Source: Planctomyces sp. SH-PL62
Lineage (GTDB): Bacteria > Planctomycetota > Planctomycetia > Planctomycetales > Planctomycetaceae
Direction: 5' to 3'
Length of the DNA: 44,205 nucleotides
Assembly (NCBI GenBank): GCA_945893075.1
Contig: CAMDDX010000016.1
Span: forward strand, 1-44,205
A model generated the notes under the pieces. It saw nothing but the letters and a program-made list of their open reading frames with translations. It had not been told where the DNA came from and made no database searches. The translations under genes were made by a program, and so were the position numbers. This document shows positions 34,218 to 42,829 of the stretch, piece by piece; within the stretch, counting starts at the first letter, position 1; each line of letters opens with the position of its first letter.

Positions 34218-36470
34218 TTAGGCACCCAACTCGATCATGGGCGCTGGCGTGGCATCGAGCACATGGCCAATCGCGGCGGCGCGTGGCAGGCCGCGACGAT
34301 GCAGTTCTTCCAGCACGGCGGAGGCAACTTCCGGACGGACCGCTCCCAGCAGACCGCCCGAAGTTTGAGGATCGAACAGCCAGGCGGGCGGCGTTTCGGG
34401 ACATTGAACTCGGCAAGCGAGCTTCTCATTGTCGGGTTGCAATGTGCTGAGAATGCCGCGTGCGGAGGCGGCTGCGAATCCCGACAGAACAGGGACCGTC
34501 GCCAACAACCGCGCCGAAACGCGACTGGCGTCGAGCATCTCCAACAAGTGACCGGCCAGACCAAAGCCGGTGATGTCCGTGACCGCACAGGCACCGAACT
34601 GGGCAAAGACCGCCGCCGCTGAAGCATTCGCGATCAGCATTTGCTCGATCGCTTCACGAAGTTCTGCGGCCGAGCATTGGCCGTGCATCCATGCGGCCAG
34701 AATCGCTCCCGTGCCGAGTGGTTTCGTCAGGATCAACGTGTCGCCGGGTTTCAGGTTCGACTTGCGGAAGAGTTGATCCTCGTCCGCGTAGCCGGTCACC
34801 GAAAAGCCGAGCGATAGATCGTGTCCCTCCGACGTGTGTCCGCCAGTCAGCACCACGCCAAGTTCATTGAGAGACCGCGTCGCCCCGGCCAACAACTCGC
34901 GGAGTTGAGCCGCCTGAATCGGACCGCGCGCGTAGGGCAGCGTCGCAATCGCCAGCGCGGAGAACGGCCGAGCGTTCATGGCATACACATCGCTGACCGA
35001 GTGCAGCGCGGCGATTCGGCCAAAGAGATACGGGTCGTCCAGAAACGCTCGGAAGTAATCGACGGTTTGCACCTCGACCAGTTTGTCCGGCGCGATGCCA
35101 AACAGATCGGCTCGCACGCGATGCACCGCCGCGTCCTCGCCCGATCGAGTGCCGAGCAACACGCGCGGATCATTCGGGATGTCCAATCCGCTCAGCACCG
35201 ACGACAGCACCTCGCCGCTGACTTTCGCTCCGCAACCTCCGCAACGCATGAGGTGGAGTTGGGCTGCGCCCATACCAACCCGACGCGCCAGCGAGGCAGT
35301 GTTCTCACCAACGTCGGATCGAGCCTCGCTCGCGCTTCGGGTTAGTGTGGCGAACGACCCCAACCACGCGCGGTCGATCCGGTCTTTCAGCCGCCGTACA
35401 AATCCGCCTTTGATCGCAAACGGGCCGTAGCTCAAGATCGCTTCGCCATCCGCCGTATTCATCAGGCAGAGACAATTCCGCTGCGGTTGAAACGGCGCGA
35501 GCGGCCGTTCGTGCAAAAATTCGCGCACGTTGTCGAACAGCACGTGGCCCTGCCGCACTGCATGAACTCCGTTGCGAGGCAACGCCGGCTGCGGCGTGAA
35601 CGTCACGCAATCTCCCGTCCCGAACACTGCGGGGTCGCCGAGCGATTGCAACGTCTTGCCGATTCGCAGAAAGCCGGAGTCATCGACACTCAATCCGTCG
35701 GTTCGCAAACAGGCCGGCGGCGCGGCGGGTGTTGCCCACAACACGCCATCGCAGGCGACTTCTTCGCCCGAGGACAACCGCAGCCGATCGTTTCCGCCTG
35801 AGACGACGCAGCCCTCCAGTCGCACTGCGACTCCCGCATCTCGCAATCGCTGCTCCATCAGTCGAGCCGCACGATCCGGAAAGCTGGGCAACAACTGGCG
35901 ATTCGCTTGCAACAACGTGAGACGAAAGCCCGTGGACTTCGCGAACCGCTTCCGAATCGCCAACGCCAATTCACAGCCACTCGCTCCGCCGCCGACCACT
36001 GCCAAGTGAAACGGTCGCGGCGATTGACGCAGCGATTCTTCCAATCGCTCCAACTGCTGCGTGAAAGTTCCGAGCGGCCGCATCCAGAAAGACCACTCGC
36101 CGTTCGCGCAACCCTCCGGCGCGGCCGGCAGCGAACCGAGTCCCAGCGATAGCACGTCGTAACTGATCGCCGCGCGATCCTCGAGTTGGACAAGTCGCCG
36201 CGCCGCATCAATGGCCGTGACTCGCCCTGCCACAAATCGCACTCCGGCCGATTTGCAGAACCGCACCAAGTCGAGCGTGATCTCATCCCAGCGATAGTCC
36301 CCCGCGATGTGTCCCGGCACCATCGCCGAATACGGAATCTCGGCGAACTCGGAGACTAACGTCACGGCGACTCCCGGCCACGGCGACATCCGCCACCGCC
36401 GCAAGAACACCAGATGCGCGTTCCCAGCACCGACCAGGACCACATGCTTTTCGATGGGAGCCGCGTTCAT
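34218..36470 (-). CDS. selD: Ndh-like flavoprotein fused to selenophosphate synthetase SelD
   Basis: 750 residues. Residues about 1-370 are a two-dinucleotide-fold oxidoreductase: HVVLVGAGNAHLVFLRRW (FAD site), LAVVGGGASGCELALAI (NADH site) and VFGTGDCVTF. Residues about 400-750 are SelD: RCGGCGAKVS with catalytic C413 and K416 (Cys, not selenocysteine), SGEDAAV, YFRAFLDDPYLFGRIAALHS and LTGGHTSEG. SelD makes selenophosphate from selenide and ATP; the flavoprotein half may supply selenide or redox power, a fusion known in other bacteria. Residues about 376-398, the linker, come from a palindromic repeat. The start ATG overlaps the stop of the upstream quinone reductase gene by ATGA, so translation is coupled. 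Confidence 0.9.
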   Translation of the reverse strand: MNAAPIEKHVVLVGAGNAHLVFLRRWRMSPWPGVAVTLVSEFAEIPYSAMVPGHIAGDYRWDEITLDLVRFCKSAGVRFVAGRVTAIDAARRLVQLEDRAAISYDVLSLGLGSLPAAPEGCANGEWSFWMRPLGTFTQQLERLEESLRQSPRPFHLAVVGGGASGCELALAIRKRFAKSTGFRLTLLQANRQLLPSFPDRAARLMEQRLRDAGVAVRLEGCVVSGGNDRLRLSSGEEVACDGVLWATPAAPPACLRTDGLSVDDSGFLRIGKTLQSLGDPAVFGTGDCVTFTPQPALPRNGVHAVRQGHVLFDNVREFLHERPLAPFQPQRNCLCLMNTADGEAILSYGPFAIKGGFVRRLKDRIDRAWLGSFATLTRSASEARSDVGENTASLARRVGMGAAQLHLMRCGGCGAKVSGEVLSSVLSGLDIPNDPRVLLGTRSGEDAAVHRVRADLFGIAPDKLVEVQTVDYFRAFLDDPYLFGRIAALHSVSDVYAMNARPFSALAIATLPYARGPIQAAQLRELLAGATRSLNELGVVLTGGHTSEGHDLSLGFSVTGYADEDQLFRKSNLKPGDTLILTKPLGTGAILAAWMHGQCSAAELREAIEQMLIANASAAAVFAQFGACAVTDITGFGLAGHLLEMLDASRVSARLLATVPVLSGFAAASARGILSTLQPDNEKLACRVQCPETPPAWLFDPQTSGGLLGAVRPEVASAVLEELHRRGLPRAAAIGHVLDATPAPMIELGA
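35277..35343. repeat. Palindromic repeat forming the Ndh-SelD linker
   Basis: AACCCGACGCGCCAGCGAGG at 35277-35296 is nearly complementary to CCTCGCTCGCGCTTCGGGTT at 35324-35343. On the minus strand it codes TRSASEARSDVGENTASLAR, in frame between the flavoprotein and SelD domains. Confidence 0.75.
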
Positions 36471-37465
36471 GGCACCAGCACGATCTTTCCAGCCAGCGTT
36501 CCCTGCTTTTGCAGCGTGTTCTCTTCCTGCAACCGATGCGCGGCCGCGGCTTCCGAAAGTTTGAACGTGCGGCCGATTAGCGGATTCCATGCACCGCGCG
36601 TTGCCAGCGCATTGATCGCGTCGGCACATTCGCGCTGTTCATCGGGCGTCGCGTTGAACATTGCGAAGCCGAACAGCCGCAGGTCTTTCACATAGAACGC
36701 CCCGTTCGGAAACTCCGGCCGAGCGTCTCGTCCGGCCATGACGATGATCCGCCCGCGCAGTGACATCATCCCGATCGTGCGATCGAAGTTGGTCGGCTTG
36801 AGCGTCTCAAACCACACATGCAAACCGCCGTTGGCCGAGGCAAACGCTTTGATCTCATCGTCCATCGTCGCCGAGTGATAATCGACGACGCAGTCGGCTC
36901 CCCAACTTTCGCACAACGCTTTCTTCTCTGCGTTGCCAACTGTCGCGATGACCTTCGCTCCGGCCTGCTTCGCCAACTGAATCACCGCCGAGCCGACGCC
37001 CCCTGCCCCACCGTTGACGAACACAACTTCACCCGGCTTCACCCCTGCATTCAGAAACAGACCGAGATGCGCCGTGATCCCGGTCAGCGCCCCGGCCGCC
37101 GCTTGCTCGTGAGTCATCGCGGCAGGAGTCGAATACAGCCATTTCTCATCGACTGCCGCGAACTCGGCGAACGAACCGCGTCTTCCAAACAAACTTTGAT
37201 TGCTCCCCCAAACACGGTCGCCAACTTTGAATCGAGTCACCTGCGCACCAACTCGCTCGACCGTCCCCGCCAAATCGCAGCCAACGATGTAGGGGAACGA
37301 AGTCGCAACTTTGATCATCCCGCTGCGAATGTAGGTGTCGATCGGATTGACTGACACGGCTCCCACCTTGACCAAGACCTCGGTCGGAGCTGGCTCCGGA
37401 GTCGGCAGGTCGCCGTACTCGATCACATCGGGGGTACCTGTTTGCCGAATGAATGCCGCTTTCAT
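36467..37465 (-). CDS. Quinone oxidoreductase-type medium-chain dehydrogenase
   Basis: 332 residues, zinc-free MDR family. MKAAFIRQTGTPDVIEYGD is the QOR N-terminus. VNPIDTYIRSGMIK, FPYIVGCDLAGTVERVG and RVWGSNQS follow. The NADPH Rossmann motif is VFVNGGAGGVGSAVIQLAKQ at about residues 145-165. The structural and catalytic zinc Cys sets are absent. It probably reduces quinones or enals with NADPH. The ATG at 37465 begins at the family start and has GAGG nearby; the upstream frame to 37567 is not conserved. It overlaps selD by 4 nt (ATGA), so both belong to one operon. Confidence 0.87.
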   Translation of the reverse strand: MKAAFIRQTGTPDVIEYGDLPTPEPAPTEVLVKVGAVSVNPIDTYIRSGMIKVATSFPYIVGCDLAGTVERVGAQVTRFKVGDRVWGSNQSLFGRRGSFAEFAAVDEKWLYSTPAAMTHEQAAAGALTGITAHLGLFLNAGVKPGEVVFVNGGAGGVGSAVIQLAKQAGAKVIATVGNAEKKALCESWGADCVVDYHSATMDDEIKAFASANGGLHVWFETLKPTNFDRTIGMMSLRGRIIVMAGRDARPEFPNGAFYVKDLRLFGFAMFNATPDEQRECADAINALATRGAWNPLIGRTFKLSEAAAAHRLQEENTLQKQGTLAGKIVLVP

Positions 37466-37506
37466 AGTGACCCTCGTCCTCAGAACTACTTGCGTGTGTG
37501 CGTTGT

Positions 37507-37587
37507 CTCCATTTTTTTGCCGCACATTTTTTTGCCAGTTCTTTCCGGCATCGCGATGAGTTGGCAAAAAATGGAGGGCAAAAAAAT
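37507..37587. repeat. A/T-run inverted repeat upstream of the quinone reductase gene
   Basis: ATTTTTTTGCC occurs twice (about 37511 and 37526), and its reverse complement GGCAAAAAA(A)T occurs twice (37563 and 37577). The first and third units also pair through CTCC/GGAG. Order is two forward then two inverted units. It lies 42 nt before the start of the quinone reductase gene, in the divergent gap to the WD40 gene. The remainder of the gap shows nothing recognised. Confidence 0.65.
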
Positions 37588-37755
37588 AATGGCAGACGGT
37601 ATTCTCGCTCTGACGCCAATGCCACTGCTCGACACCAACCGCGCTGGTGGCAGAGTAGCGGCTCCGCCGGTTCCATCAACACGCGGTTGCGTTTCAAAGG
37701 CGGCCTCCGATAATCCCGCCGCGTGAATTTCCGATTTTCATCAGGAGAACTTTCG

Positions 37756-39798
37756 ATGTCGCTCACACAACGTTGGATGTTCGGTGTCGGCCTGCTTTGC
37801 TCGCTGGCGACGATCCCCTTCACGACCGCTGAAGATGCAAAGCCCGCAGCGAACAAGCCGAAGGAATTGAAGAGCACATCACATCTTGACGGCTTGAGCA
37901 ATTGGGCGACCAGCGTCGCCTTCTCACCGGACGGCAAGACGTTGGCAGTTGGCACTCATGACTCGGTGCAGTTGTGGAACATCGGCGAGAAAAAGGCGAC
38001 CGGCGTTTGGAAGACCGGCAGCGGCTATGTGAAGTCGCTGACGTTCCTGCCCGACGGCAAGAAGCTGGTGATCGGAGGCTATCAATCGGCCAGCGTGTGG
38101 GACGTGGCCAGCGGGATGAAGGAACGCGACCTGACCAAGCATCGCGGGTTTGTTACTTCGCTGGCGGTATCGCCGGACGGCAAGCTGCTGGCGACCGGCT
38201 GTGATGATGAAGCGGCTCGGCTGATTCGGATCGAAGACGGTGCGTTGCTGAAGACCTTCGAGCACGATCGCGATCCCGTGCATGGCGTCGCGTTCTCGGC
38301 CGATGGAAAGCTGCTCGCGACCGCCGCCGGCGACGCGACACGAGTCACTCGGCCGGGCATCGCGAAGTTGTGGGACATCGAATCGGGCAAGCTGATCCGC
38401 GACTTCGAGGGGATGACCAAATTCGCGACCTCGGTGGCTTTCGCGGAGAACGGAACTCGGCTGATCGTCGGCAGCGCGGACGAGAAGGCGTATGTCTTCG
38501 AGCTCGAGACCGGCAAGCCGCTCGGCTTCTTTGGCGGACATTCACGCCCGGTGACGAGCATCGCGATGAGCCTCAACGGCCAGATCGCGATCACCGGCAG
38601 CGGCGGACGCGCAAAGGGGAAGAACGAATTGAAACTGTGGCGCATCGCCGATGGCGATGTGCTCGCGACCGCCGAGGAACACGAAGCGAAGATCGCCGCA
38701 CTCGCGCTGTCGCCGGACGGCAAGACGGTTGCGACCGCCAGCTATGACAACAGCGTCCGCTTCTGGGATGTGTCGCTCGTGAATACGACCGCGGCTCCGG
38801 CTTTCGTGGCCGCGGCCGACAATACGGCGAACGATGCGACAGTCCAGAATGCGGCCGCTGGCGAACCCAAGCCGCTCAAGGCGGGCATCATCGGCTTGGA
38901 CACGTCGCATGTGATCGCATTCACGAACACGCTCAACGCCGAAAATCCCAAGCCCGAAGTGGTTGGCTGCCGAGTCGTCGCCGCGTATCCCAAAGGGAGC
39001 CCGGACATCGAATCGAGCACCAAGCGCGTGCCGGAATACACCGAGACCGTCAAGAAGAAGGGAGTCGAGATCGTCGACTCGATTGAGGAATTGGTGAAGC
39101 GAGTCGATGTCGTCTTCCTCGAAACCAACGACGGCCGGCCGCACTACGAACAGATTCTGCCCGTGCTCAAGGGAGGCAAGCCCTGCTTTATCGACAAACC
39201 CATCGCCGGCTCGCTGACCGACGCTGTCGCGATCTTCGAGGCCGCCAAGAAATACAAGGTGCCGATCTTCTCGTCGTCGTCGCTGCGGTTCGCGAAGGAC
39301 ACTCAGGCCGCTCGCGCCGGCGCGTTCGGCAAGGTCAATCGCTGCGAGACGTCGAGTCCCGCGAGCCTCGACCCGACGCATCCCGATTTGTTCTGGTACG
39401 GCATTCACGGCGTTGAGTCGCTCTTCACCGTAATGGGCACCGGCTGCGTATCGGTCAAACGAGGTACGACCGCCGATGGCAAAATCGAAGTCGTCGGCCA
39501 ATGGGCTGAAGGCCGAGTCGGCATCTTCCGCGAAGGTGGTTACACCGGCAAAGCGGTTGGCGACAAAGGCGAAGGCCCGGTCGGATCTTCGCCCGGCTAT
39601 GACCCAATGCTGTCTGAGATTCTGAAGTTCTTCCGCTCCGGCAAGCCGCCGGTGAGCGAAGCGGAGACTCTCGAAATCTATGCCTTCATGGAAGCCGCCG
39701 ACGAAAGCAAACGCCAAAACGGCGCAAGCGTCACGCTCGAAAGCGTGATGAAGAAGGCTCGTGCCGAGGCGGCGGAGAAATTGAAGGCGTTGAAATGA
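37756..39798 (+). CDS. Exported WD40-repeat protein fused to a Gfo/Idh/MocA-like domain
   Basis: 680 residues. A Sec-type signal peptide (about 1-26, [18 protein letters not shown]) lacks a twin-Arg motif. Residues about 40-350 hold about seven WD40 blades marked by repeated FSPDGK, LSPDGK and VSPDGK turns and ending such as VRFWDVS. Residues about 375-680 are Gfo/Idh/MocA-like: [15 protein letters not shown] at the nucleotide end, [19 protein letters not shown] and [12 protein letters not shown] in place of the usual EKP. The fusion is unusual, and an NAD-type domain sent out without a Tat signal is odd. It may bind ligand without catalysis. AGGAG lies 9 nt before the ATG. Its stop overlaps the hisH start (ATGA). 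Confidence 0.78.
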   Translation: MSLTQRWMFGVGLLCSLATIPFTTAEDAKPAANKPKELKSTSHLDGLSNWATSVAFSPDGKTLAVGTHDSVQLWNIGEKKATGVWKTGSGYVKSLTFLPDGKKLVIGGYQSASVWDVASGMKERDLTKHRGFVTSLAVSPDGKLLATGCDDEAARLIRIEDGALLKTFEHDRDPVHGVAFSADGKLLATAAGDATRVTRPGIAKLWDIESGKLIRDFEGMTKFATSVAFAENGTRLIVGSADEKAYVFELETGKPLGFFGGHSRPVTSIAMSLNGQIAITGSGGRAKGKNELKLWRIADGDVLATAEEHEAKIAALALSPDGKTVATASYDNSVRFWDVSLVNTTAAPAFVAAADNTANDATVQNAAAGEPKPLKAGIIGLDTSHVIAFTNTLNAENPKPEVVGCRVVAAYPKGSPDIESSTKRVPEYTETVKKKGVEIVDSIEELVKRVDVVFLETNDGRPHYEQILPVLKGGKPCFIDKPIAGSLTDAVAIFEAAKKYKVPIFSSSSLRFAKDTQAARAGAFGKVNRCETSSPASLDPTHPDLFWYGIHGVESLFTVMGTGCVSVKRGTTADGKIEVVGQWAEGRVGIFREGGYTGKAVGDKGEGPVGSSPGYDPMLSEILKFFRSGKPPVSEAETLEIYAFMEAADESKRQNGASVTLESVMKKARAEAAEKLKALK

Positions 39799-40400
39799 TC
39801 AAGATCGTCGATTACGGGATGGGAAACCTTCGCAGCGTGCAGAAGGCGTTCGAGAAGCTGGGGCACGCGGCGGAGATTTGTGATCAACCGTCGCAACTGA
39901 GTGATGCCGACAAGTTGGTGCTGCCGGGCGTCGGAGCGTTTCGGGATGCGATTCACGAACTACGTCGCAAGGAAATGGTGTCGCCGATTCTCGACCACCT
40001 CGCGAGCGGCAAACCGTTCTTGGGGATTTGTCTCGGCCTGCAATTGCTGTTCGACGTCAGCTACGAAGACGGCGAATGGCCGGGCCTGGGCATCATCCCC
40101 GGCAAGGTCGTGCGCTTTCAGGATCAGCCGGACTTGAAGATTCCGCACATGGGCTGGAACCAATTGCAGATTAGCGGAGAACCGTCGCTCTTCGCGAACA
40201 TCCCGCGCGACGCTCACTTCTATTTCGTCCACAGCTACCACGTCGTGCCGACGGACCGCAGCGTTGTGATTGCCGAATCCGAACACGGCGAACGTTTTGT
40301 TGCCGCGATTGGAAAGGGCAATCTCTGGGCGACTCAGTTTCACCCGGAGAAAAGTCAGAAGCACGGGTTGCAGTTGCTGGCGAACTTCGCGGCGATGTAA
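39795..40400 (+). CDS. hisH: Imidazole glycerol phosphate synthase, glutaminase subunit HisH
   Basis: 201 residues, normal length. Supplies ammonia to HisF in histidine biosynthesis. [19 protein letters not shown] is the family start. The triad is C79 in [12 protein letters not shown] plus the His and Glu of [16 protein letters not shown] and HSYHVVP are further family marks. The start ATG overlaps the WD40-Gfo/Idh stop by 4 nt, so translation is coupled to an apparently unrelated gene. HisF and the other his genes are not adjacent. Confidence 0.95.
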   Translation: MIKIVDYGMGNLRSVQKAFEKLGHAAEICDQPSQLSDADKLVLPGVGAFRDAIHELRRKEMVSPILDHLASGKPFLGICLGLQLLFDVSYEDGEWPGLGIIPGKVVRFQDQPDLKIPHMGWNQLQISGEPSLFANIPRDAHFYFVHSYHVVPTDRSVVIAESEHGERFVAAIGKGNLWATQFHPEKSQKHGLQLLANFAAM

Positions 40401-40423
40401 ACGATGAGCGTGGAGGTGGTCTT

Positions 40424-40633
40424 ATGCTTGGAACAAAAAGTTTAATCGAGATTCGCCAGGAGATTCCCGAACGACTTAAGGCTGCGGGGATTGATGAGGA
40501 GGAGCTTCGCGACTGGCTTCGCAAGTTGCGGCCCGCGAAACGGAAGAAGCCGCTCACTGTCAATACTCTGCTCGGCTCAACGGAAACTCCCAAACCCAAA
40601 AAGCGTCGCCGAGTCGCCACGAAGTCTCGCTAA
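40424..40633 (+). CDS. Small basic hypothetical protein
   Basis: 69 residues. An amphipathic helical N-terminal half (EIRQEIPERLKAAGIDEEEL) is followed by a strongly basic C-terminus (PAKRKKP, PKPKKRRRVATKSR), which suggests nucleic-acid or ribosome contact. GGAGG precedes the ATG and it lies 23 nt after hisH in the same direction. No family is recognised. The clear ribosome site makes it likely to be real. Confidence 0.65.
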   Translation: MLGTKSLIEIRQEIPERLKAAGIDEEELRDWLRKLRPAKRKKPLTVNTLLGSTETPKPKKRRRVATKSR

Positions 40634-40673
40634 CCAGCCTCGATCGGGACTGTGATTCCAAAAGGGAGACGCT

Positions 40674-41489
40674 ATGTCCTGGCGAGTTCACTGGGTGATT
40701 TTGAAGACCTGCCTCTCGGAGCGGTTCGTGTATCGCGGGGACTTCGCGTTCGCGACGTTGCTGCGGTTCATGCCGATCATCACGCAGGTCTTCTTGTGGA
40801 GCGCGATTTACTCCGCTGGAACCAGCAACGAACAGCGCGTGTTGAACGGCTACACGTACGCGGACATGGTGGCGTACTACCTGCTGGCGATGATTAGCCG
40901 AGCCTTCTCGTCGATGCCGGGACTGGCCAGTGGGATCGCTCGCGAGGTGCGGGACGGCACGGTCAAGAAATATCTCACGCAACCGATCGACATGCTGGGC
41001 TATTTGTTCTGGCACCGAGTCGCTCACAAGCTGGTCTATTACGTGGTGGCGATCGGCCCGTTCGCGTTGGTCTTCTGGCTGTGCCGCGGCTACCTGCCCG
41101 GTTGGCCGGATGCCTGGACGATTCTGGCGTTTGTCGTGTCGCTGGAGTTGGGCTTCCTCGTTGGTTTCTTGCTGGAAGCGTGGCTGGGGTTGATCTCATT
41201 TTGGTTTTTGGAGGTCAGTTCGCTGCTCTTCATCTACATGATGATCAACTACTTTTTGTCCGGTCACATGATCCCGTTGGATTGGCTGGGGCCGATTGGC
41301 GACTGGGTGCGATACGCGCCGTTCCAATATCTGGCGTACTTTCCGGCGGCGATCATGCTTGGCAAATATAAGCCGGCGGAGTTGTGGACCGAGTTGGGGA
41401 TCGAAGCGTTGTGGGTGGTTGTCTTGTTCGCGCTCTGCCGGTTCACGCTGGCTCGCGGAGTGCGGCGCTACGGTGCGTTTGGCGGCTGA
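40674..41489 (+). CDS. ABC-2 type transporter permease
   Basis: 271 residues with six membrane helices. [24 protein letters not shown] is an N-terminal amphipathic stretch, followed by helices near 30-50, 66-80, 112-135, 144-168, 172-195 and 230-255. The loop [20 protein letters not shown] carries the E-x-x-G-T...L-x-P-I pattern typical of ABC-2 permeases that couple to an ATPase. No ATP-binding subunit or second permease is beside it, so its partners lie elsewhere or beyond this window. GGGAG lies 7 nt before the ATG. It is followed by a 680-nt region without a firm gene. Confidence 0.82.
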   Translation: MSWRVHWVILKTCLSERFVYRGDFAFATLLRFMPIITQVFLWSAIYSAGTSNEQRVLNGYTYADMVAYYLLAMISRAFSSMPGLASGIAREVRDGTVKKYLTQPIDMLGYLFWHRVAHKLVYYVVAIGPFALVFWLCRGYLPGWPDAWTILAFVVSLELGFLVGFLLEAWLGLISFWFLEVSSLLFIYMMINYFLSGHMIPLDWLGPIGDWVRYAPFQYLAYFPAAIMLGKYKPAELWTELGIEALWVVVLFALCRFTLARGVRRYGAFGG

Positions 41490-41546
41490 ATTCGCTGCTC
41501 GGCCCAAATTGAATCCGCTGTCGCGAACACATTCACGAAGTAGCAC

Positions 41547-41707
41547 CGCTAATCCTCGCTAATCGGCGCTAATTCAATCCGCATCAAACAAAAACTCTGC
41601 GCTCATACAGCCTCTGTGGTGTCATTTTTGGGGGAACCACGGAGGCAGGATGAGCGCAGAGTTTTTTAAGACTCATTTGAATTAGCGCAAATTAGCGTCG
41701 ATTAGCG
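41547..41707. repeat. Composite nested repeat (CGCTAAT boxes around a TGAGCGCAGAG palindrome)
   Basis: The outer left arm 41547-41576 has three CGCTAAT-type boxes and is mostly complementary to the outer right arm 41678-41707 with ATTAGCG boxes. The inner arms 41591-41606 and 41650-41665 (AAAACTCTGCGCTCAT and its complement) are perfect, with a further GTGG/CCAC pairing toward the centre. The right inner arm runs into TTTTTT, so it could also terminate plus-strand transcription from the permease gene. Confidence 0.75.
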
Positions 41708-41742
41708 GTTGTTTTTGTCTGGCTTCGTTTGCCGGGTGAGAA

Positions 41743-42000
41743 TTGCCCGCTCCTGAAATGCCAAGACCCGGCGTTCTTGCGAAGCCGGGTCTTGGGGAAC
41801 TCGTCGAAGATCTTGAAGGTGACTCTTCAGCCGAGTCGCCAGCGGCCACTAAAGCGGACCGCTCGGGGAACCAAGCTCCAGCGAATTTACTTCGGGGAGC
41901 CTGGGTGGGTGGCTGCCAGGGACAGCCCGCCGGCGTCTTAGGCGACACCACCTCGTTGGCAACTAGGACTATCGTTTATCACAAACCACCTCCTTTCTTG
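41743..42000 (-). other. Unexplained region with extended Shine-Dalgarno and mini-ORF
   Basis: On the minus strand AGAAAGGAGGTGG (41986-41998) matches the 16S rRNA tail over its whole length and lies 6 nt before a GTG (41982) opening a 14-codon ORF (residues NDSPSCQRGGVA) that stops at 41938. A second frame opens with GTG at 41951, overlapping it, and runs to 41682 (89 codons, Pro/Ser/Ala-rich). A hairpin CCAAGACCCGGC/GCCGGGTCTTGG lies at 41761-41795. Three similar boxes (GGGGAAC, GGGGAAC, GGGGAGC on plus) recur. This could be a leader peptide with a coupled small gene or a structured RNA. The rest of the gap (42001-42170) shows nothing firm. Confidence 0.4.
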
Positions 42001-42170
42001 GTTGAACCAGACCCGGTGAGCCGGCGTGCCAATAAGAACCCGGCCGCAGTGGGTCAGAAATTGGTCCCTCGTGCTGCGTCAGCACGAACACTGGCGACAT
42101 GGTGGCGTATTTACGCCAACAGGCAAGAGAATTCTTGAACTCTGCGTGAGTTTTCCCGGAGAACCACAGG

Positions 42171-42827
42171 TCAAACCTGTCGAGTCGCCGTCGTCAGCCC
42201 GATCGGGGAACGCGATCGCTCCGCGTACCGAAATCGCGAAACCAAACCAATCAGGCTCTGGGACGAATTCACCTCGAACTTCGCCATGATGCTCGCTCGT
42301 TGCGAATGCACGGTGGCGAGGCTGACTCCGAACTCATGAGCGATTTCGCGGCTGGAAAGTCCATCGACCACACGGTTCAGAACTTGGACTTCGCGATCGG
42401 TCAAAGTCCGCAGTTGCTCACCCGTCCTTTGGATTTCCAGTTGCGACGCGACCGAAGGCTGCCGCGTTTTCAAGATTTTCCGAATCATTTGCTTCAGGTC
42501 GGCGTTGCGGTGAATCGGCTTCTCCACGAAGTCGAGCGCCCCCAACTTCATCGCTTTGACAGCCGACATCACGCTCCCAAAGGCGGTCATCACGATCGTT
42601 GGTAACGACCAATTCAGCTCACGCATCTTTTGGAGCACGTCGATTCCGGTCATCTCCGGCATCATCAAATCCAGCAGCAGGCACCCCGGACTGCCGGGCT
42701 TGTAGTTCTCGAAAAACTCCTGGCCCGAACTGAATGCCGTCACCAGAAAGTCATCGGATTGCAGCAAGCGAGTCGTGGATCGCAAGAACCTTGCGTCGTC
42801 GTCGACAAGATATACCGTCGGTTTCAT
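42171..42827 (-). CDS. FixJ/NarL-type response regulator
   Basis: 218 residues. Receiver domain 1-120 with acidic pair D9-D10, phospho-acceptor D53 (LLLDLMMPE), Thr in IVMTAFG and the conserved Lys in FVEKPIH. The LuxR-type HTH follows at about 138-195 (LTDREVQVLNRVVDGLSSRE then IAHEFGVSLATVHSQRASIM). This is a complete, phosphorylatable transcription regulator of the FixJ class. The partner sensor kinase is not in the window. The ATG lies 2 nt after the stop of the metallophosphoesterase gene on the same strand, so they are co-translated. Confidence 0.9.
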   Translation of the reverse strand: MKPTVYLVDDDARFLRSTTRLLQSDDFLVTAFSSGQEFFENYKPGSPGCLLLDLMMPEMTGIDVLQKMRELNWSLPTIVMTAFGSVMSAVKAMKLGALDFVEKPIHRNADLKQMIRKILKTRQPSVASQLEIQRTGEQLRTLTDREVQVLNRVVDGLSSREIAHEFGVSLATVHSQRASIMAKFEVNSSQSLIGLVSRFRYAERSRSPIGLTTATRQV

Positions 42828-42829
42828 GA

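Noticed and set aside
38542..39717. A 391-codon minus-strand open frame
   Set aside because: Antisense to the WD40-Gfo/Idh gene.
41881..41940. Possible cobalamin-type riboswitch pieces (CTGTCCC-like segment)
   Set aside because: The B12 box and the order of conserved elements are missing; no cobalamin gene follows.
41743..42138. A 131-codon plus-strand frame in the 41490-42170 gap
   Set aside because: No ribosome site and composition not protein-like; the minus-strand signals in the same stretch are stronger.
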